A stretch of 44,623 bases of DNA from a virus (IMGVR_UViG_3300046096_000239:1-44623); one strand, 5' to 3'. Counted from the stretch's first letter, positions 5,527-14,354 are shown. Notes: generated from the letters alone by a model not told the origin. Translations and numbers: made by a program.

Positions 5527-8396
5527 TATTTTGTAAAAAAGGCGTAAATACCTTTCCGTTGCATATCCTCGTAGTCAAAGACAAGTGTTTCTTGGGCAGT
5601 ATGCTTAGTCCCTGTGCCAGTCTTAATGAAAACTGGGCAGTTCTTAACTGACTGTACGAAACTCTCAGCACTCATATACAGGGCCACTGTATTTATAGCT
5701 CTGCAATGTATGCGGTACTTATTGTAAGCTGTACGAGCTACAATATTGATAGTTGCTTTACCTCCTATGTTACTAACCTCATAATCATAACCTTGATTAA
5801 GTTTAGCCTGATTCATTTCAGGGAACCTAGACATATCCGAGAACATATCCAAGACCTTGATGTACTCAGGCATTGAGTTATCAATAACGTTAGCCAGTTC
5901 TTCGTAGTGTGCGGCCTGTAGCGGGTCTAGCATAGCTGCTAACTCTTCTAACCTGTTAGGGAAGAAGAGTTCAAGGTGCTTCCTGAACATTTTCAGGCCA
6001 AACTCAGCTACGGCATAGTTGAAACAAACACGCTCATTCATGTTAGCTTTCAACTTAATCATTTCAGCCCCGATAACCTCTATGTCATCCTCTGGCTGTG
6101 GCATGTACTTCAACAGGGCTGCTTCATGTAGAGGCTCAAACTCTTCTTTGAGTCTCTCTACAGAATAGCTCTCAATGATTACACCTGCCATGTGTGCGCC
6201 GAAGATGCCTAACAGGTTCTCATCTTTCTTCAGCCGCTTCCATGCTGAAAGTGACTGCGCTGTAAGTCTACCAGCTTGACGCTTGAGAATGATAAGCACA
6301 CTTCTATGCAAGATCGCTGACTCAGACTCTGCTGCTTCCCCCATATAGCATACAGGTGCTGTCAGTTCAATATAGCTGAGAGCCTTGTAACTACTAGAAA
6401 CCCTGTTACCGCCACCTCTAGAAACAGCAGTACCGTTGTAGCAAGTCCTAAAAGCGTCACGCAAACCCTCTAGTAGTTCTTGGTTCATAACGCTAGGCTT
6501 GTACTCGTCAAGCACTACAGGAATAGAGGCACTTGCTCCCATAATCTTGTGAATAGAGAACAAAGAACTCTTAGCTGTAAATGACTGACTCTTCTCAGCC
6601 TTGTAGGAGAAGCGCATCAAGGCTTCCATCATCTGCGTCTTGCCTGTACCTGCTGGCCCTGCAATGTGCATCAATGGAAACTGCTTGTAGGCTTCTCTGA
6701 ATAGCTGGGTGAAGAAACATGATACAGTCCAACCAATCATGTTAGCTAAGCTGGTAGGTTGCTGGCACCCTAGCAATCCAGATATAACCCCGAAGAACTT
6801 ATCTGCATTATCTGGATGCTCACCCACAAATTCAGGCCATGACGGATTATTGACCAGATCAGTCTTCAGTAGTGGGGGACCATCTTCAGGAGCAAGCTCC
6901 ATCCTTAACCCCTTGTCTCTCAAAGACTGAGGTATCCTGACCTCTCTACCATCTGCCCACACCAAGAATGGTGTCCTAGCTTCTACTATTGGGCACATAG
7001 GCATACGCACCAGATCAAGCCCTTCCGACGTAGTGGCGTAAGATACTGTACCGTTAGACTTAGTCTCTTTTAACATATGCGTATAGATATACCTTGCGTG
7101 AATATCTGTTCCAGTAAATGAAGCTCCCTTACTTGCTATAGCCTTATGAAGACCGCTATTGGTAGTAAACGCATCACGCTCTACCTTGACGTTAGTAAAT
7201 ACTTTACCACCAGTTACAAACGTGGCGTTAATCAAAGAAATACTATCGTCGTTCATGTCCAGTAACGTAGCTACGTCTTTGAACTTGCCATCCATTATAT
7301 GCCTATCACCCTGCTCTGTAGCAGCAAAGTAATTATTACCCCTGATGAAGATGCCAGTATTGTCCTCTGTTATGTCCTCACCACTGTCATCTTCGTCTTC
7401 ATTGCCAAACTCGTCGCGCTCTTGCAACATACTGGAGATTGGACCAATAGCATACTCGTAACCTGTACCTTCTTCAAGGTAGCAGTACATCCTGCGTAAT
7501 TCTAGCTCACGCTTGGAGCTATTGTTATATCTGTAGCCATCGCCGTTGTGCTTGGCTAGAAGGCCCTTGCACTTCTCTATGAAGTCATCCTCAAGTAGTT
7601 TAGCTTCGTGTGCATATAGGGCTAACTGTATCGCTATCTTATTAAAACCTATGCCATCTTTAACACTTTCGCCATCCATCAAACGCTGTACTATGGGTGC
7701 ATGTTGACGCAGCGTTGCGGCACTCACAGGCTTGGTACGAACCTTTTTAAGGGCTTGAATCTTCTGGAGAATACCCACGTAGAGGATTGACAGCGCAGGC
7801 CGAAATACGGGCGTTTTGGGGGTCAGGGGCCGAGGGATTTTGCAGATTTCTTGGTAGGAATCGGCGGTCAGATTCTCCAGTTCCTCAGTAGTGATCTGCA
7901 CCTTGTAGTTCTGGTTATCACGCACGTTATAGTGTGTGCGTAACATCCTGCCTCTACGCGCAGAATATACACTGAAGTCTAGTGTATCAACAGCCAAGTT
8001 AAAAGCTATCTCTTTGTAGATAGCTGGCAACTTATTTACTGCTGCTACCTTCTCCATGAACACCACTGGCGGTATCAGGATATGCAGACCCTTCTTGCCT
8101 GACAGATAGATTTCAACGTCCTGGTCTGACAGACCATAGCCCTTCAGCTTGCCCCACAATGTCTGAGCGCCATCTATAGCTGGGCCTACATCATTCGCGT
8201 CATCCAAGTCAAAGTACATTGGCCCAAGATACTTGGCACTTTCTACCATAGTCTTGGGGCTGTCCTTGGCTATGAGCGTGTCACAGCCTAACACAGTAAT
8301 GAAGGTAGGCTTTAGCTCGTCGAAGTTAGCATCTTCGCGGCACACTACCCAATTCTCAGTTCCACCTACTAACTGGTAGGATCTATATAAGGTCAT
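5526..8396 (-). CDS. Primase-helicase: AEP-type primase fused to a P-loop helicase
   Basis: A 956-residue replication protein. The N-terminal third is an archaeo-eukaryotic (AEP) primase: FDLDD at 62-66 supplies metal ligands, SGKKGLH at 99-105 is the sxH motif, and a later DFSVYSARRGRM segment supplies the third acidic residue. The C-terminal part is a helicase ATPase with Walker A GPAGTGKT near 580 and Walker B-like VVLDEYKP near 628, followed by an arginine-containing CYNGTAVSRGGG segment. It should unwind the fork and lay primers for the polymerase. I chose the ATG at 8396 because GGAG lies 8 bases upstream and it overlaps the preceding gene by 14 bases. A longer reading from 8459 would lie deep inside that gene. 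The acidic linker near residues 325-345 separates the two halves. Confidence 0.88.
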   Translation of the reverse strand: MTLYRSYQLVGGTENWVVCREDANFDELKPTFITVLGCDTLIAKDSPKTMVESAKYLGPMYFDLDDANDVGPAIDGAQTLWGKLKGYGLSDQDVEIYLSGKKGLHILIPPVVFMEKVAAVNKLPAIYKEIAFNLAVDTLDFSVYSARRGRMLRTHYNVRDNQNYKVQITTEELENLTADSYQEICKIPRPLTPKTPVFRPALSILYVGILQKIQALKKVRTKPVSAATLRQHAPIVQRLMDGESVKDGIGFNKIAIQLALYAHEAKLLEDDFIEKCKGLLAKHNGDGYRYNNSSKRELELRRMYCYLEEGTGYEYAIGPISSMLQERDEFGNEDEDDSGEDITEDNTGIFIRGNNYFAATEQGDRHIMDGKFKDVATLLDMNDDSISLINATFVTGGKVFTNVKVERDAFTTNSGLHKAIASKGASFTGTDIHARYIYTHMLKETKSNGTVSYATTSEGLDLVRMPMCPIVEARTPFLVWADGREVRIPQSLRDKGLRMELAPEDGPPLLKTDLVNNPSWPEFVGEHPDNADKFFGVISGLLGCQQPTSLANMIGWTVSCFFTQLFREAYKQFPLMHIAGPAGTGKTQMMEALMRFSYKAEKSQSFTAKSSLFSIHKIMGASASIPVVLDEYKPSVMNQELLEGLRDAFRTCYNGTAVSRGGGNRVSSSYKALSYIELTAPVCYMGEAAESESAILHRSVLIILKRQAGRLTAQSLSAWKRLKKDENLLGIFGAHMAGVIIESYSVERLKEEFEPLHEAALLKYMPQPEDDIEVIGAEMIKLKANMNERVCFNYAVAEFGLKMFRKHLELFFPNRLEELAAMLDPLQAAHYEELANVIDNSMPEYIKVLDMFSDMSRFPEMNQAKLNQGYDYEVSNIGGKATINIVARTAYNKYRIHCRAINTVALYMSAESFVQSVKNCPVFIKTGTGTKHTAQETLVFDYEDMQRKGIYAFFTK

Positions 8397-8868
8397 GAGC
8401 AATCTCCGCATCGAACATAGCTTGTTCGAGTATATAGAAAGTGCCTTCGTTTTTAACAACGTAGGCGCTATGGCTAGTTCTATATAGCATGGAGAATCTT
8501 ATGTTGTAGACACCTTTATGTGGCTGATAGCGCACATCGCTGTGAAAGGTGTGCCACATGAATACAGATGGATAAACCTCTGTAGGTACGGATGATAGAT
8601 TGTGAACCCTATCTGAGTGGCTGCTTCTCCACACGGAGGCCATACCACCTGAGTTCTTCATGCTCACATCAGAGCATGTTATGGTGTCTACTATGACAGG
8701 CTTGCCAGCTACAAACTTGAAGACAATCATCTTCTTGTTCACAAAGCCCATGAATCTGTGGGCTGACCTGCAACCTTCCCATCTTTCTAAAGTCTCCGGG
8801 TCTAGCCTCCAAAGCATACCAGCAAGTAGTTGCTTTTCAGCATCTATAGAATCTATAGCTCTAGCCAT
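8383..8868 (-). CDS. Hypothetical protein upstream of the primase-helicase
   Basis: A 161-residue protein I do not recognise. It is soluble, with a predicted helical start (IDAEKQLLAGMLWRLD) followed by a strand-rich body containing many aromatic and His residues (SVFMWHTFHSDVRYQPHKG). No catalytic motif stands out. The ATG follows AAGGTGTTAT. Its end overlaps the primase-helicase start by 14 bases, so the two are probably made in proportion and it may be a replisome accessory factor (context inference only). Confidence 0.75.
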   Translation of the reverse strand: MARAIDSIDAEKQLLAGMLWRLDPETLERWEGCRSAHRFMGFVNKKMIVFKFVAGKPVIVDTITCSDVSMKNSGGMASVWRSSHSDRVHNLSSVPTEVYPSVFMWHTFHSDVRYQPHKGVYNIRFSMLYRTSHSAYVVKNEGTFYILEQAMFDAEIAHDLI

Positions 8869-8953
8869 ATAACACCTTAAAAATACTTAAATTCCGCGCA
8901 GATCGGCGCGGTAGCGCACAGACAGGTCGAAGATTCTACCCGACTTTTCGCTC

Positions 8954-10363
8954 TTAAACGGGTTTGCCTCCTAGTAAAAGGCTTCTTAAAGCACTTTTTG
9001 TTTCGACCCTACTGACTAGATCATCATTGTGAAGAAGTGCATCTATCGTACCTTCTTGAACGGTGCCCTTAGCAACTGCTATGCGCATAGTGGGCGCTAC
9101 GGTCTGCCCCATACGATCTAGCCTCCCAAGTGCTTGTGTAACCTGCATTGAAGACGTAGGTGTTTCAAGGTGCAAACTTTCTGAACACACGAACTGGGGG
9201 TTTAGCCCGCTGCCTGCACTCTGATACTGAAATACACCTATGCGGCACTTGGGGTCGCCCATGAACAGGTCGAAACTCTTGGAACTATCCTCCTCACTGT
9301 AAGCACCTACAGCATAGTAACCTCTGCTGCGCAGATACTTTAGCACGCCACGGCTGGTCATCTTATAGAATGTCCAAATAATTAACTTAGACTTTGTAAC
9401 GTCTAGGCACTCAGTTTGCTCAATGGTAAGGTCTATCAAGTCGTAAGCTACTGATCGCTTCTCAGGTTCACCTGAGAAGTAGTCCCAATTGCAAACGATT
9501 TGCTGACAAGCGTGACGCAACTTCATAGCTGTAGTGGCATCTATCTTACTACCATCGTCTAGCAGTAGCAACTGTTCTTCTACTAACTTCTCATACAGCT
9601 TGTAATGCTCAGGGTCTAGTTCATAAGTTGTGTCAGGGAAGACAGGAACGAGCGAGTAGCCGTGAACCTCTTGCTTAGTACGCTTGATAGACTTAACAGC
9701 AAAGTTTGCAGTCAGTTCATCAAGCAGTTGGTAGGACTTGACAGAGCCAAAGAAGTCTCTTTCAGCTACGTGCATATTTTCAAAGTGAGCGTAGCTTCTA
9801 TACATCTCTGGTGAGCGCAACCTAATGTAGGTGTAGCAATCAAGTGGTGTAGAGGTTGGCGTACCTGTTAGCATTTGCATACGCCGATTCTGCACAAACG
9901 TGCCTGACATAGTGTACAGCTTGCTCTTAGGGTTTTTGAGGGCCTGTGCTTCGTCTACAATAAGCTCTGCATTCATGCCGTGCAAGTCAGACATGATGCG
10001 TTCAAAGTCTATCCTGAATATGCCATGAGACATTAGTATCCAACGCTTGTCAGTTAGGGTAAATTTCTTTCTGACTCCTGGAGTGCCCCTGTAAACTAGC
10101 ACATTGTCAGACACTTTTTCAAGCCACCGCTTCCATGATGTAATTAGAATCGGTGGCATTGTAACAACGGTTATTTCTACATTTGACATAAGACTGACAA
10201 CAGTGGAGATAACAGTTTTCCCACAGCCGACTTGATAGCGATTCAGGCTCTTACGCCACTTCAGAAACTCGATAGCGTCTTCTTTCTGCACGGAAGAGAG
10301 GGCGAACCCCGCCCTCTCTTCAAAGCCTAGTGCTTTGTTAAACTCATCATATGTGCTGTACAT
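8954..10363 (-). CDS. SNF2-type superfamily 2 helicase/ATPase
   Basis: A 469-residue SF2 translocase. Walker A is YQVGCGKT (residues 43-50), Walker B is VDEAQ (about 136-140), motif III is LTGTP (about 165-169), and the second RecA domain ends with QSAGSGLNPQF and the Q-x-x-GRLDRMGQ motif VI with its arginine finger. Such phage SNF2-like proteins act as branch-migration, annealing or roadblock-removing helicases in recombination and replication. I chose the ATG at 10363 because GGAG lies 6 bases upstream; a GTG 21 bases further out lacks one. It overlaps the upstream gene by 17 bases. The protein is short for an SNF2 ATPase, as usual in phages. Confidence 0.88.
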   Translation of the reverse strand: MYSTYDEFNKALGFEERAGFALSSVQKEDAIEFLKWRKSLNRYQVGCGKTVISTVVSLMSNVEITVVTMPPILITSWKRWLEKVSDNVLVYRGTPGVRKKFTLTDKRWILMSHGIFRIDFERIMSDLHGMNAELIVDEAQALKNPKSKLYTMSGTFVQNRRMQMLTGTPTSTPLDCYTYIRLRSPEMYRSYAHFENMHVAERDFFGSVKSYQLLDELTANFAVKSIKRTKQEVHGYSLVPVFPDTTYELDPEHYKLYEKLVEEQLLLLDDGSKIDATTAMKLRHACQQIVCNWDYFSGEPEKRSVAYDLIDLTIEQTECLDVTKSKLIIWTFYKMTSRGVLKYLRSRGYYAVGAYSEEDSSKSFDLFMGDPKCRIGVFQYQSAGSGLNPQFVCSESLHLETPTSSMQVTQALGRLDRMGQTVAPTMRIAVAKGTVQEGTIDALLHNDDLVSRVETKSALRSLLLGGKPV

Positions 10364-10745
10364 GCATTGCTCCAGTAGCTGCACTGATTAGAGAATGCTT
10401 ATCTTTAGGGTCCAGAGTATCAGCAGCACTAATTAAAGCCTTGAAGCCTCTAGGTCCGAGTAGGCAAGCCCAGTCACCTACAGGTTCACCATTTACAGGC
10501 AACAGTGTAAGAACCTGAAACTTAGCAAAGTTTATTACTAGCTCATGCTGCTCATCTTTGGTCTGCCACTTGCCTTGACAAGTGCCCCAAGCAAGGTTGA
10601 AGGCACCGTAGTTACGGTCTGCAATCTTGCCTACACCTCTAAGTGAGCCTTCTATATCTATAGTGTAGGTCGTTGGATGCTGTGGTGACCAGTGATAGCT
10701 GGTGAGCTTTGCAATTAAGTTACCTACTTTTTCTTTAACATCCAT
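10347..10745 (-). CDS. Hypothetical protein between helicase and ligase genes
   Basis: A 132-residue protein with no family I can name. It is mixed alpha/beta, with a conserved-looking start MDVKEKVGNLIAKL, a Trp/Gly-rich middle (NLAWGTCQGKWQTKDEQHE) and a LLGPRGFKALISAADTL segment. It has no membrane segment or metal motif. AGGAGATACT precedes the ATG. It lies between the ligase (10 bases) and the SNF2 helicase (17-base overlap), so a replication or recombination accessory role is a contextual guess. Confidence 0.75.
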   Translation of the reverse strand: MDVKEKVGNLIAKLTSYHWSPQHPTTYTIDIEGSLRGVGKIADRNYGAFNLAWGTCQGKWQTKDEQHELVINFAKFQVLTLLPVNGEPVGDWACLLGPRGFKALISAADTLDPKDKHSLISAATGAMHVQHI

Positions 10746-10754
10746 AGTATCTCC

Positions 10755-11618
10755 TTAAGTGTCTATTTTACTGCGCCAGCGAATGAACCTACCGTGTCGC
10801 GGTACATCTTTCTCTCCAATAGGCAGGTGCCTAAATGTAGCAAGCTGCCCAATGTACTTCTCTTTGTTAGCTAACACCTCACGCCGCTGACCGTGGTTTA
10901 ACTTTCCAGCCGCTATGTTGAACACCTTGGTACCCATACGCACGGTGAAGCCACCTGCCATACCGTTGCCTTCAAGGTTTTCAGCGTGTGTGCTTCTAGT
11001 GGTGCGGCCCAACTCGTTGGTAAAGGCCTCGTTATTGTTGGTCATAGCCTCATAAACATCGACTACAATTGCGTCTGAGTCTAAAAAAGGCTTGAATTTA
11101 AGCATGTCTTGGGACTTTGCAGTTGCTCTCCCCTCTTTATACATAGCATAGCTATTTCGCAGAATAGCGCCTTCATAGCCAAGATCTAGCTGCCTAAGGT
11201 AGAATGTGTCAAGGTCTTCTTGGCTTATCAGTGTGTCTTGGTGCAGCACCTTAACAATTGTAGGTAAGTTCATGCTCATCAGTCTGTCATACCTAGTACT
11301 GTAAGGCACTTCCGGTATCAGCAGATCAAAGGCATAAAACATAATGTCATCAATCTCTCTGTCTTCTGTCATGACAGCAGAATAAGTCTTATGATAGCAG
11401 TCTGGTGCAGTAGGTTCACCGCAGATAAACTCACCATCAAGGCCCTGCACTATTGCTAGGTACTCTCTCAATCGCACATTGGGCACAGGCTTTAACGACC
11501 TTGTAAGGCAGGTGCCATACTGTGTAAGCCCTCTGATACCGTCTAGCTTAGAGCTGGCGTACTTTGGAAATGTCAGAGGATACTTTGGGTCAGGCTCACT
11601 CGCTAGGTTAGGTTTCAT
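10755..11618 (-). CDS. ATP-dependent DNA ligase
   Basis: A 287-residue minimal phage ligase, smaller than the 359-residue T7 enzyme. Motif I is SSKLDGIRG with the AMP-accepting K24, then LDGEFI (motif III region), FYAFDLLIPE (IIIa), GYEGAILRN (IV) and MLKFKPF (V). The C-terminal OB domain ends in RHGRFIRWRSK (motif VI-like). It seals nicks between Okazaki fragments using ATP. The start lies 1 base after the upstream stop, with a weak GAAAGA site, so expression probably depends on coupling to the gene before it. Confidence 0.9.
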   Translation of the reverse strand: MKPNLASEPDPKYPLTFPKYASSKLDGIRGLTQYGTCLTRSLKPVPNVRLREYLAIVQGLDGEFICGEPTAPDCYHKTYSAVMTEDREIDDIMFYAFDLLIPEVPYSTRYDRLMSMNLPTIVKVLHQDTLISQEDLDTFYLRQLDLGYEGAILRNSYAMYKEGRATAKSQDMLKFKPFLDSDAIVVDVYEAMTNNNEAFTNELGRTTRSTHAENLEGNGMAGGFTVRMGTKVFNIAAGKLNHGQRREVLANKEKYIGQLATFRHLPIGEKDVPRHGRFIRWRSKIDT

Positions 11619-11619
11619 G

Positions 11620-12036
11620 TCAGTCTTTCAAAAGGGGTTTAACTTTGGTGATGTAGTAGTCATGCGCTGGACTACCTTTTACGTAAACGTTCTCAATTAT
11701 CTGTCGCATGGTGTAGCGTTTGTGCAGCCGTTCCATTGCGTCTATATGCTCAACCAACTTAGCTTCTGCAGCTAACGTAGTGTTATAGTCAGACATGTCT
11801 ACTTTTTGCACAACCCACTTGTAATCAAACTTGGCCTCAAAGTCAATCTGAGGTGTGGCATGTACCTGAACTACTTGAACTACTTTGAGTACATCGTTGA
11901 CAGAGACAATAACCCAATCATTTCTCTGTAACTTTAGCCGTGTCTTGTAGGTGTACAGCTTGCTTGCTGCATCAAAGCGTACAGCAACTGTTGTGTACTC
12001 TCCGTCAATTAGCGATACTAGGTGTCTGGGGTTCAT
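11620..12036 (-). CDS. Hypothetical phage protein
   Basis: A 138-residue protein without a recognised family. The first half is strand-rich (IDGEYTTVAVRFDAAS, then KLQRNDWVIVSVND), suggesting an SH3- or OB-like barrel. The second half is a helix (TLAAEAKLVEHIDAMERLHKR) with a basic MRQIIENVYVKG tail. The ATG at 12036 has AGAAAGG upstream and follows the preceding stop by one base. A start 48 bases earlier would sit inside the zinc-ribbon gene and is less likely. Confidence 0.7.
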   Translation of the reverse strand: MNPRHLVSLIDGEYTTVAVRFDAASKLYTYKTRLKLQRNDWVIVSVNDVLKVVQVVQVHATPQIDFEAKFDYKWVVQKVDMSDYNTTLAAEAKLVEHIDAMERLHKRYTMRQIIENVYVKGSPAHDYYITKVKPLLKD

Positions 12037-12037
12037 C

Positions 12038-12232
12038 TTAAGCCTTTCTATAGTATGAGCCACGTTTGGCTTTACGAACAACATCAGGTATAGTTACAGA
12101 GTCTGCAATCTCTTCTATACTTGTGAACTTCCACAGACAGCTTAGACATTTCTTAGTCCTGTATGTGCTGTCATGTGTTTGGAATGTCTCTACAGTATGC
12201 AGTTTTAAGTTACCGCAGTTTGGGCACTTCAT
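12038..12232 (-). CDS. Zinc-ribbon protein, NrdR-like finger
   Basis: A 64-residue protein with two CxxC knuckles, CPNCG at 3-7 and CLSC about 28 residues later. The arrangement CPNCGN-x-K-x-HTVETFQTHD-x-x-x-RTKKCLSC-x-W-x-F resembles the N-terminal zinc ribbon of the repressor NrdR, but the ATP-cone is absent. It may be a small nucleic-acid-binding or regulatory factor. It overlaps the upstream membrane-protein gene by 4 bases. Confidence 0.7.
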   Translation of the reverse strand: MKCPNCGNLKLHTVETFQTHDSTYRTKKCLSCLWKFTSIEEIADSVTIPDVVRKAKRGSYYRKA

Positions 12233-12429
12233 GATAGGCGTATGATTAAATCCTTGTTAATCTTTTTCAATACTTCTAATATTTCAACCATCAGAGCGTA
12301 CAGGTTAACGAGAACCAGCATAAAAATAGCCGCTGCTACACCTGCTATTGGGTTAACACCAGAGGTAACCAATGAACCTACAGCTACCACTAAGATAAGC
12401 GATAGAATACTATTTAGTATTTTCTGCAT
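12229..12429 (-). CDS. Small membrane protein with two hydrophobic segments
   Basis: A 66-residue protein. Residues about 5-27 (ILSLILVVAVGSLVTSGV) and 30-52 (AAAIFMLVLVNLYALMVEIL) form two membrane segments with a short Gly-rich turn, followed by a charged LKKINKDL tail. A holin is possible by shape, but the location among early small genes does not favour lysis. The start overlaps the upstream gene by 20 bases. Confidence 0.65.
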   Translation of the reverse strand: MQKILNSILSLILVVAVGSLVTSGVNPIAGVAAAIFMLVLVNLYALMVEILEVLKKINKDLIIRLS

Positions 12430-12880
12430 AGTCTGCTCCTAGAAAAGATTTAGCTGTACGATGTTCTACAGACTTGCCGCCATACAGAGAAGGCAAGGCT
12501 AGGAAGTCGTAAGCACCCTCGCGAAGGCATGTGTCTTTTAACTCTGCGCCATTATAGCTACCACTTGGTGGTACGTACTCTTTCTTACCCGCTACTTTTG
12601 AAATAGGTGACACGTACTTGGCAGATAGAAACTCTAGCATACCTTCACCCTTGGCAGTCAAGGTCCACAGGCTGCTGTCGTAACTCAGGTAACCATCTAC
12701 TGCCATCACAGATGTAACATCTGTGACTAGCTGCGCTACAGAAAAGAACCTAGCAGTCTTCTCAGGTAGTCGGTCATAAAGCTCTACTGATGTTAGCGGC
12801 CCTGCTGATAGGCTCTCAAGTAGTGCGTGGTGCAGGCCATTAACCTTATAGTCTTCGCCTGTCAAGTCTGTTTCACTCAT
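12410..12880 (-). CDS. Winged-helix-like protein, possible regulator
   Basis: A 156-residue protein. Residues about 14-85 (GLHHALLESLSAGPLTSVEL, a second helix with VAQLVTDVTSVM, then DGYLSYDSSLWTLTAKGEGM) read like a winged helix-turn-helix with a beta hairpin. The C-terminal half (GSYNGAELKDTCLREGAYDF, then LPSLYGGKS) is a separate segment of a type I have seen in phage hypothetical proteins, function unknown. AAGGAG precedes the ATG. A DNA-binding role is inference. Confidence 0.7.
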   Translation of the reverse strand: MSETDLTGEDYKVNGLHHALLESLSAGPLTSVELYDRLPEKTARFFSVAQLVTDVTSVMAVDGYLSYDSSLWTLTAKGEGMLEFLSAKYVSPISKVAGKKEYVPPSGSYNGAELKDTCLREGAYDFLALPSLYGGKSVEHRTAKSFLGADYAENTK

Positions 12881-13079
12881 TTGTATTCTCCTTTTTATCA
12901 GTTGGTAATCTTGCCCAGCCTACCCAAAATGGGTCTTTGCCATCATACTCACTGTATATGGCAAGCCCACCTTTGCCTTTAAGCTGCACTTTTGTATGCA
13001 GTGGACAGGTACTCATTGGTAGCCAGTGGTACTCTTTATCTACAGCAGCAACGCCTGTAGAGTCAAGGGTTATCTTCAT
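12873..13079 (-). CDS. Small DUF551-like hypothetical protein
   Basis: A 68-residue protein. HWLPMSTCPLHTKVQLKGKG followed by DPFWVGWARLP resembles the short phage DUF551 type (a W-x-P-x-x-x-x-P start and a strand-rich body ending in a conserved Trp). The function of that family is unknown. It overlaps its neighbours by 8 bases downstream and 4 bases upstream. Confidence 0.6.
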   Translation of the reverse strand: MKITLDSTGVAAVDKEYHWLPMSTCPLHTKVQLKGKGGLAIYSEYDGKDPFWVGWARLPTDKKENTNE

Positions 13080-13309
13080 TCTGCAGGTTCCTTGGCTACA
13101 GCGTCTGTCACAGTGTCAGCGTTAGGCTGCATAGGCTTCAGCTTGTGGCCTGACAGCTTAGCATGGCATCTAGCCAACTTAGCTGACAAATTTTTAACAG
13201 GAGTAGGCTGATCTGCAAACACTTTACCACTAGCTCTCATGGCGGTATAGAGTAGATTGCACATCAAGCCTGCCTCTTCTACGTTAAGGTCAATTGATTT
13301 TGTTTTCAT
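13076..13309 (-). CDS. Small hypothetical protein
   Basis: A 77-residue soluble protein with a helical first half (NVEEAGLMCNLLYTAMRASG) and a basic middle (KLARCHAKLSGHKLKPM). The acidic tail is low in complexity. Nothing identifies a function. The stop overlaps the next gene's ATG. Confidence 0.6.
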   Translation of the reverse strand: MKTKSIDLNVEEAGLMCNLLYTAMRASGKVFADQPTPVKNLSAKLARCHAKLSGHKLKPMQPNADTVTDAVAKEPAE

Positions 13310-13315
13310 AGCACG

Positions 13316-13687
13316 TTACTCGGAAGATGAACAGCTTGAACTATCGGAAGATGGGCTGTCAGAACAGGCGCTGTAGCTGGGTGTAGCGTCATAGTAGGGT
13401 ATGTGGCTAGAGCTAGGACTGGCGAGGCTCTGTGAAGCTGTAGGGAACACCACGGCACTGGATGTTTCAGGCTTTGCAAACACTTGAGCCCTACGCTTGA
13501 CTGCTGGGACTCTGCTCAAGAACACATTTGCTCTAGCTGCAAACTCTCCGTAGCTTTCATAGGCCATAAGACTAGCAAGCTGTCTAGCTGTTAAGTCTAC
13601 GCATTGCTGGCAGACTGGGGCTGCAAAACCGAACACTAACTTTTTGAATGTATGGCCTTTGCTACAAGTATGTTTATACTTTATCAC
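13316..13687 (-). CDS. Zinc-binding-like protein with a serine-rich tail
   Basis: A 123-residue protein. A CSKGHTFKK segment and a CQQC knuckle near residue 27 suggest a small zinc-binding head; residues about 33-70 are helical. From about residue 72 the chain becomes Ser/Pro-rich and ends in a nearly pure Ser/Asp/Cys run, which should be disordered. I chose the GTG at 13687 because AAGGAG lies 5 bases before it; the GTG two codons earlier lies too close. Function unknown. Confidence 0.65.
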   Translation of the reverse strand: MIKYKHTCSKGHTFKKLVFGFAAPVCQQCVDLTARQLASLMAYESYGEFAARANVFLSRVPAVKRRAQVFAKPETSSAVVFPTASQSLASPSSSHIPYYDATPSYSACSDSPSSDSSSCSSSE

Positions 13688-13829
13688 GGTCACTCCTTGT
13701 GCTAACAGTAAATCTTCCGAGCCTGTACACCACAGTGACAGGTACGTAGAACAGTAAGAACACTACGAACAGTTGCAGACCTATGATTCCTAAAAACATA
13801 GACGTTAATGTTAGTTCATCTCTTTTCAT
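13674..13829 (-). CDS. Small single-pass membrane protein
   Basis: A 51-residue protein beginning MKRDELTLTSMFLGIIG with one strong membrane segment (GLQLFVVFLLFYVPVTVVY) and a basic tail. The ATG at 13829 has AGAAGG upstream and overlaps the previous stop (ATGA). A longer reading from 13877 would run far into the previous gene. Function unknown. Confidence 0.6.
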   Translation of the reverse strand: MKRDELTLTSMFLGIIGLQLFVVFLLFYVPVTVVYRLGRFTVSTRSDRDKV

Positions 13830-14122
13830 CTTACAACCTTCTGTACTGGTGGAATCTTGAACCACCAGGTATAGCACACTTCAGACAGAAGTTGCTTGTT
13901 TATTTTAAGCTGCTCCTTGAAGCTCATAGACTCTCTACCGTCTTCAAGGCCTTCGTCGTAACCTGTGGTATACGCTGCCTTGTATGTGCTTATAATTAGA
14001 AAGTAGCTGTAAAATGCTAGTGCAATAGCGCCCATGCACAATCTAATAAGGCTTACCAGCTTTTGCTGCCGCGAGGGCTTCACGGATTGCAGCACGCCTC
14101 GGATTAAACGGATTTCTTCCAT
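13826..14122 (-). CDS. Single-pass membrane protein, hypothetical
   Basis: A 98-residue protein with a basic N-terminus, one membrane segment (MGAIALAFYSYFLIIST, about residues 30-47) and a soluble tail containing GYDEGLEDGRESMSFKEQLK and a Trp-Trp pair. The start is uncertain. The ATG at 14122 has a moderate GAGAAGA site but overlaps the upstream gene by 80 bases; the ATG at 14035 avoids overlap but has no site. A TTG at 14170 is least likely. Confidence 0.6.
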   Translation of the reverse strand: MEEIRLIRGVLQSVKPSRQQKLVSLIRLCMGAIALAFYSYFLIISTYKAAYTTGYDEGLEDGRESMSFKEQLKINKQLLSEVCYTWWFKIPPVQKVVR

Positions 14123-14354
14123 GTAAATCTTCTCTTTCTTCACAGTCAATGCTGTATATTTCTGCCTCAAAACCTGTAATGTCTCCCATACTCATGATGG
14201 GTCTACTGCCGTGACTTGCAGCCCACATCACACGTTCTGGATTGTTCTGTTGATACAGTTCGCACACCATGCTTATAAGGCAAGACAAAGTGTGCTCAAA
14301 GCCTAGTGGTAATTCTACAGGCACTGGAAATGTAATTTCAATTGTCTTAATCAT
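14043..14354 (-). CDS. Conserved-looking phage hypothetical protein
   Basis: A 103-residue soluble protein. TIEITFPVPVELPLGFEHTL, then VMWAASHGSRP and EIYSIDCEEREDLHG, form a pattern I associate with a widespread small phage protein of unknown function. It has a conserved Cys in the C-E-R-E-D stretch and a helical, Ala-rich end. It overlaps the upstream gene by 8 bases. Confidence 0.7.
   Translation of the reverse strand: MIKTIEITFPVPVELPLGFEHTLSCLISMVCELYQQNNPERVMWAASHGSRPIMSMGDITGFEAEIYSIDCEEREDLHGRNPFNPRRAAIREALAAAKAGKPY

Noticed and set aside
12229-12429. Holin
   Set aside because: Two membrane segments fit, but there is no endolysin or spanin nearby, and the gene lies among small early genes.
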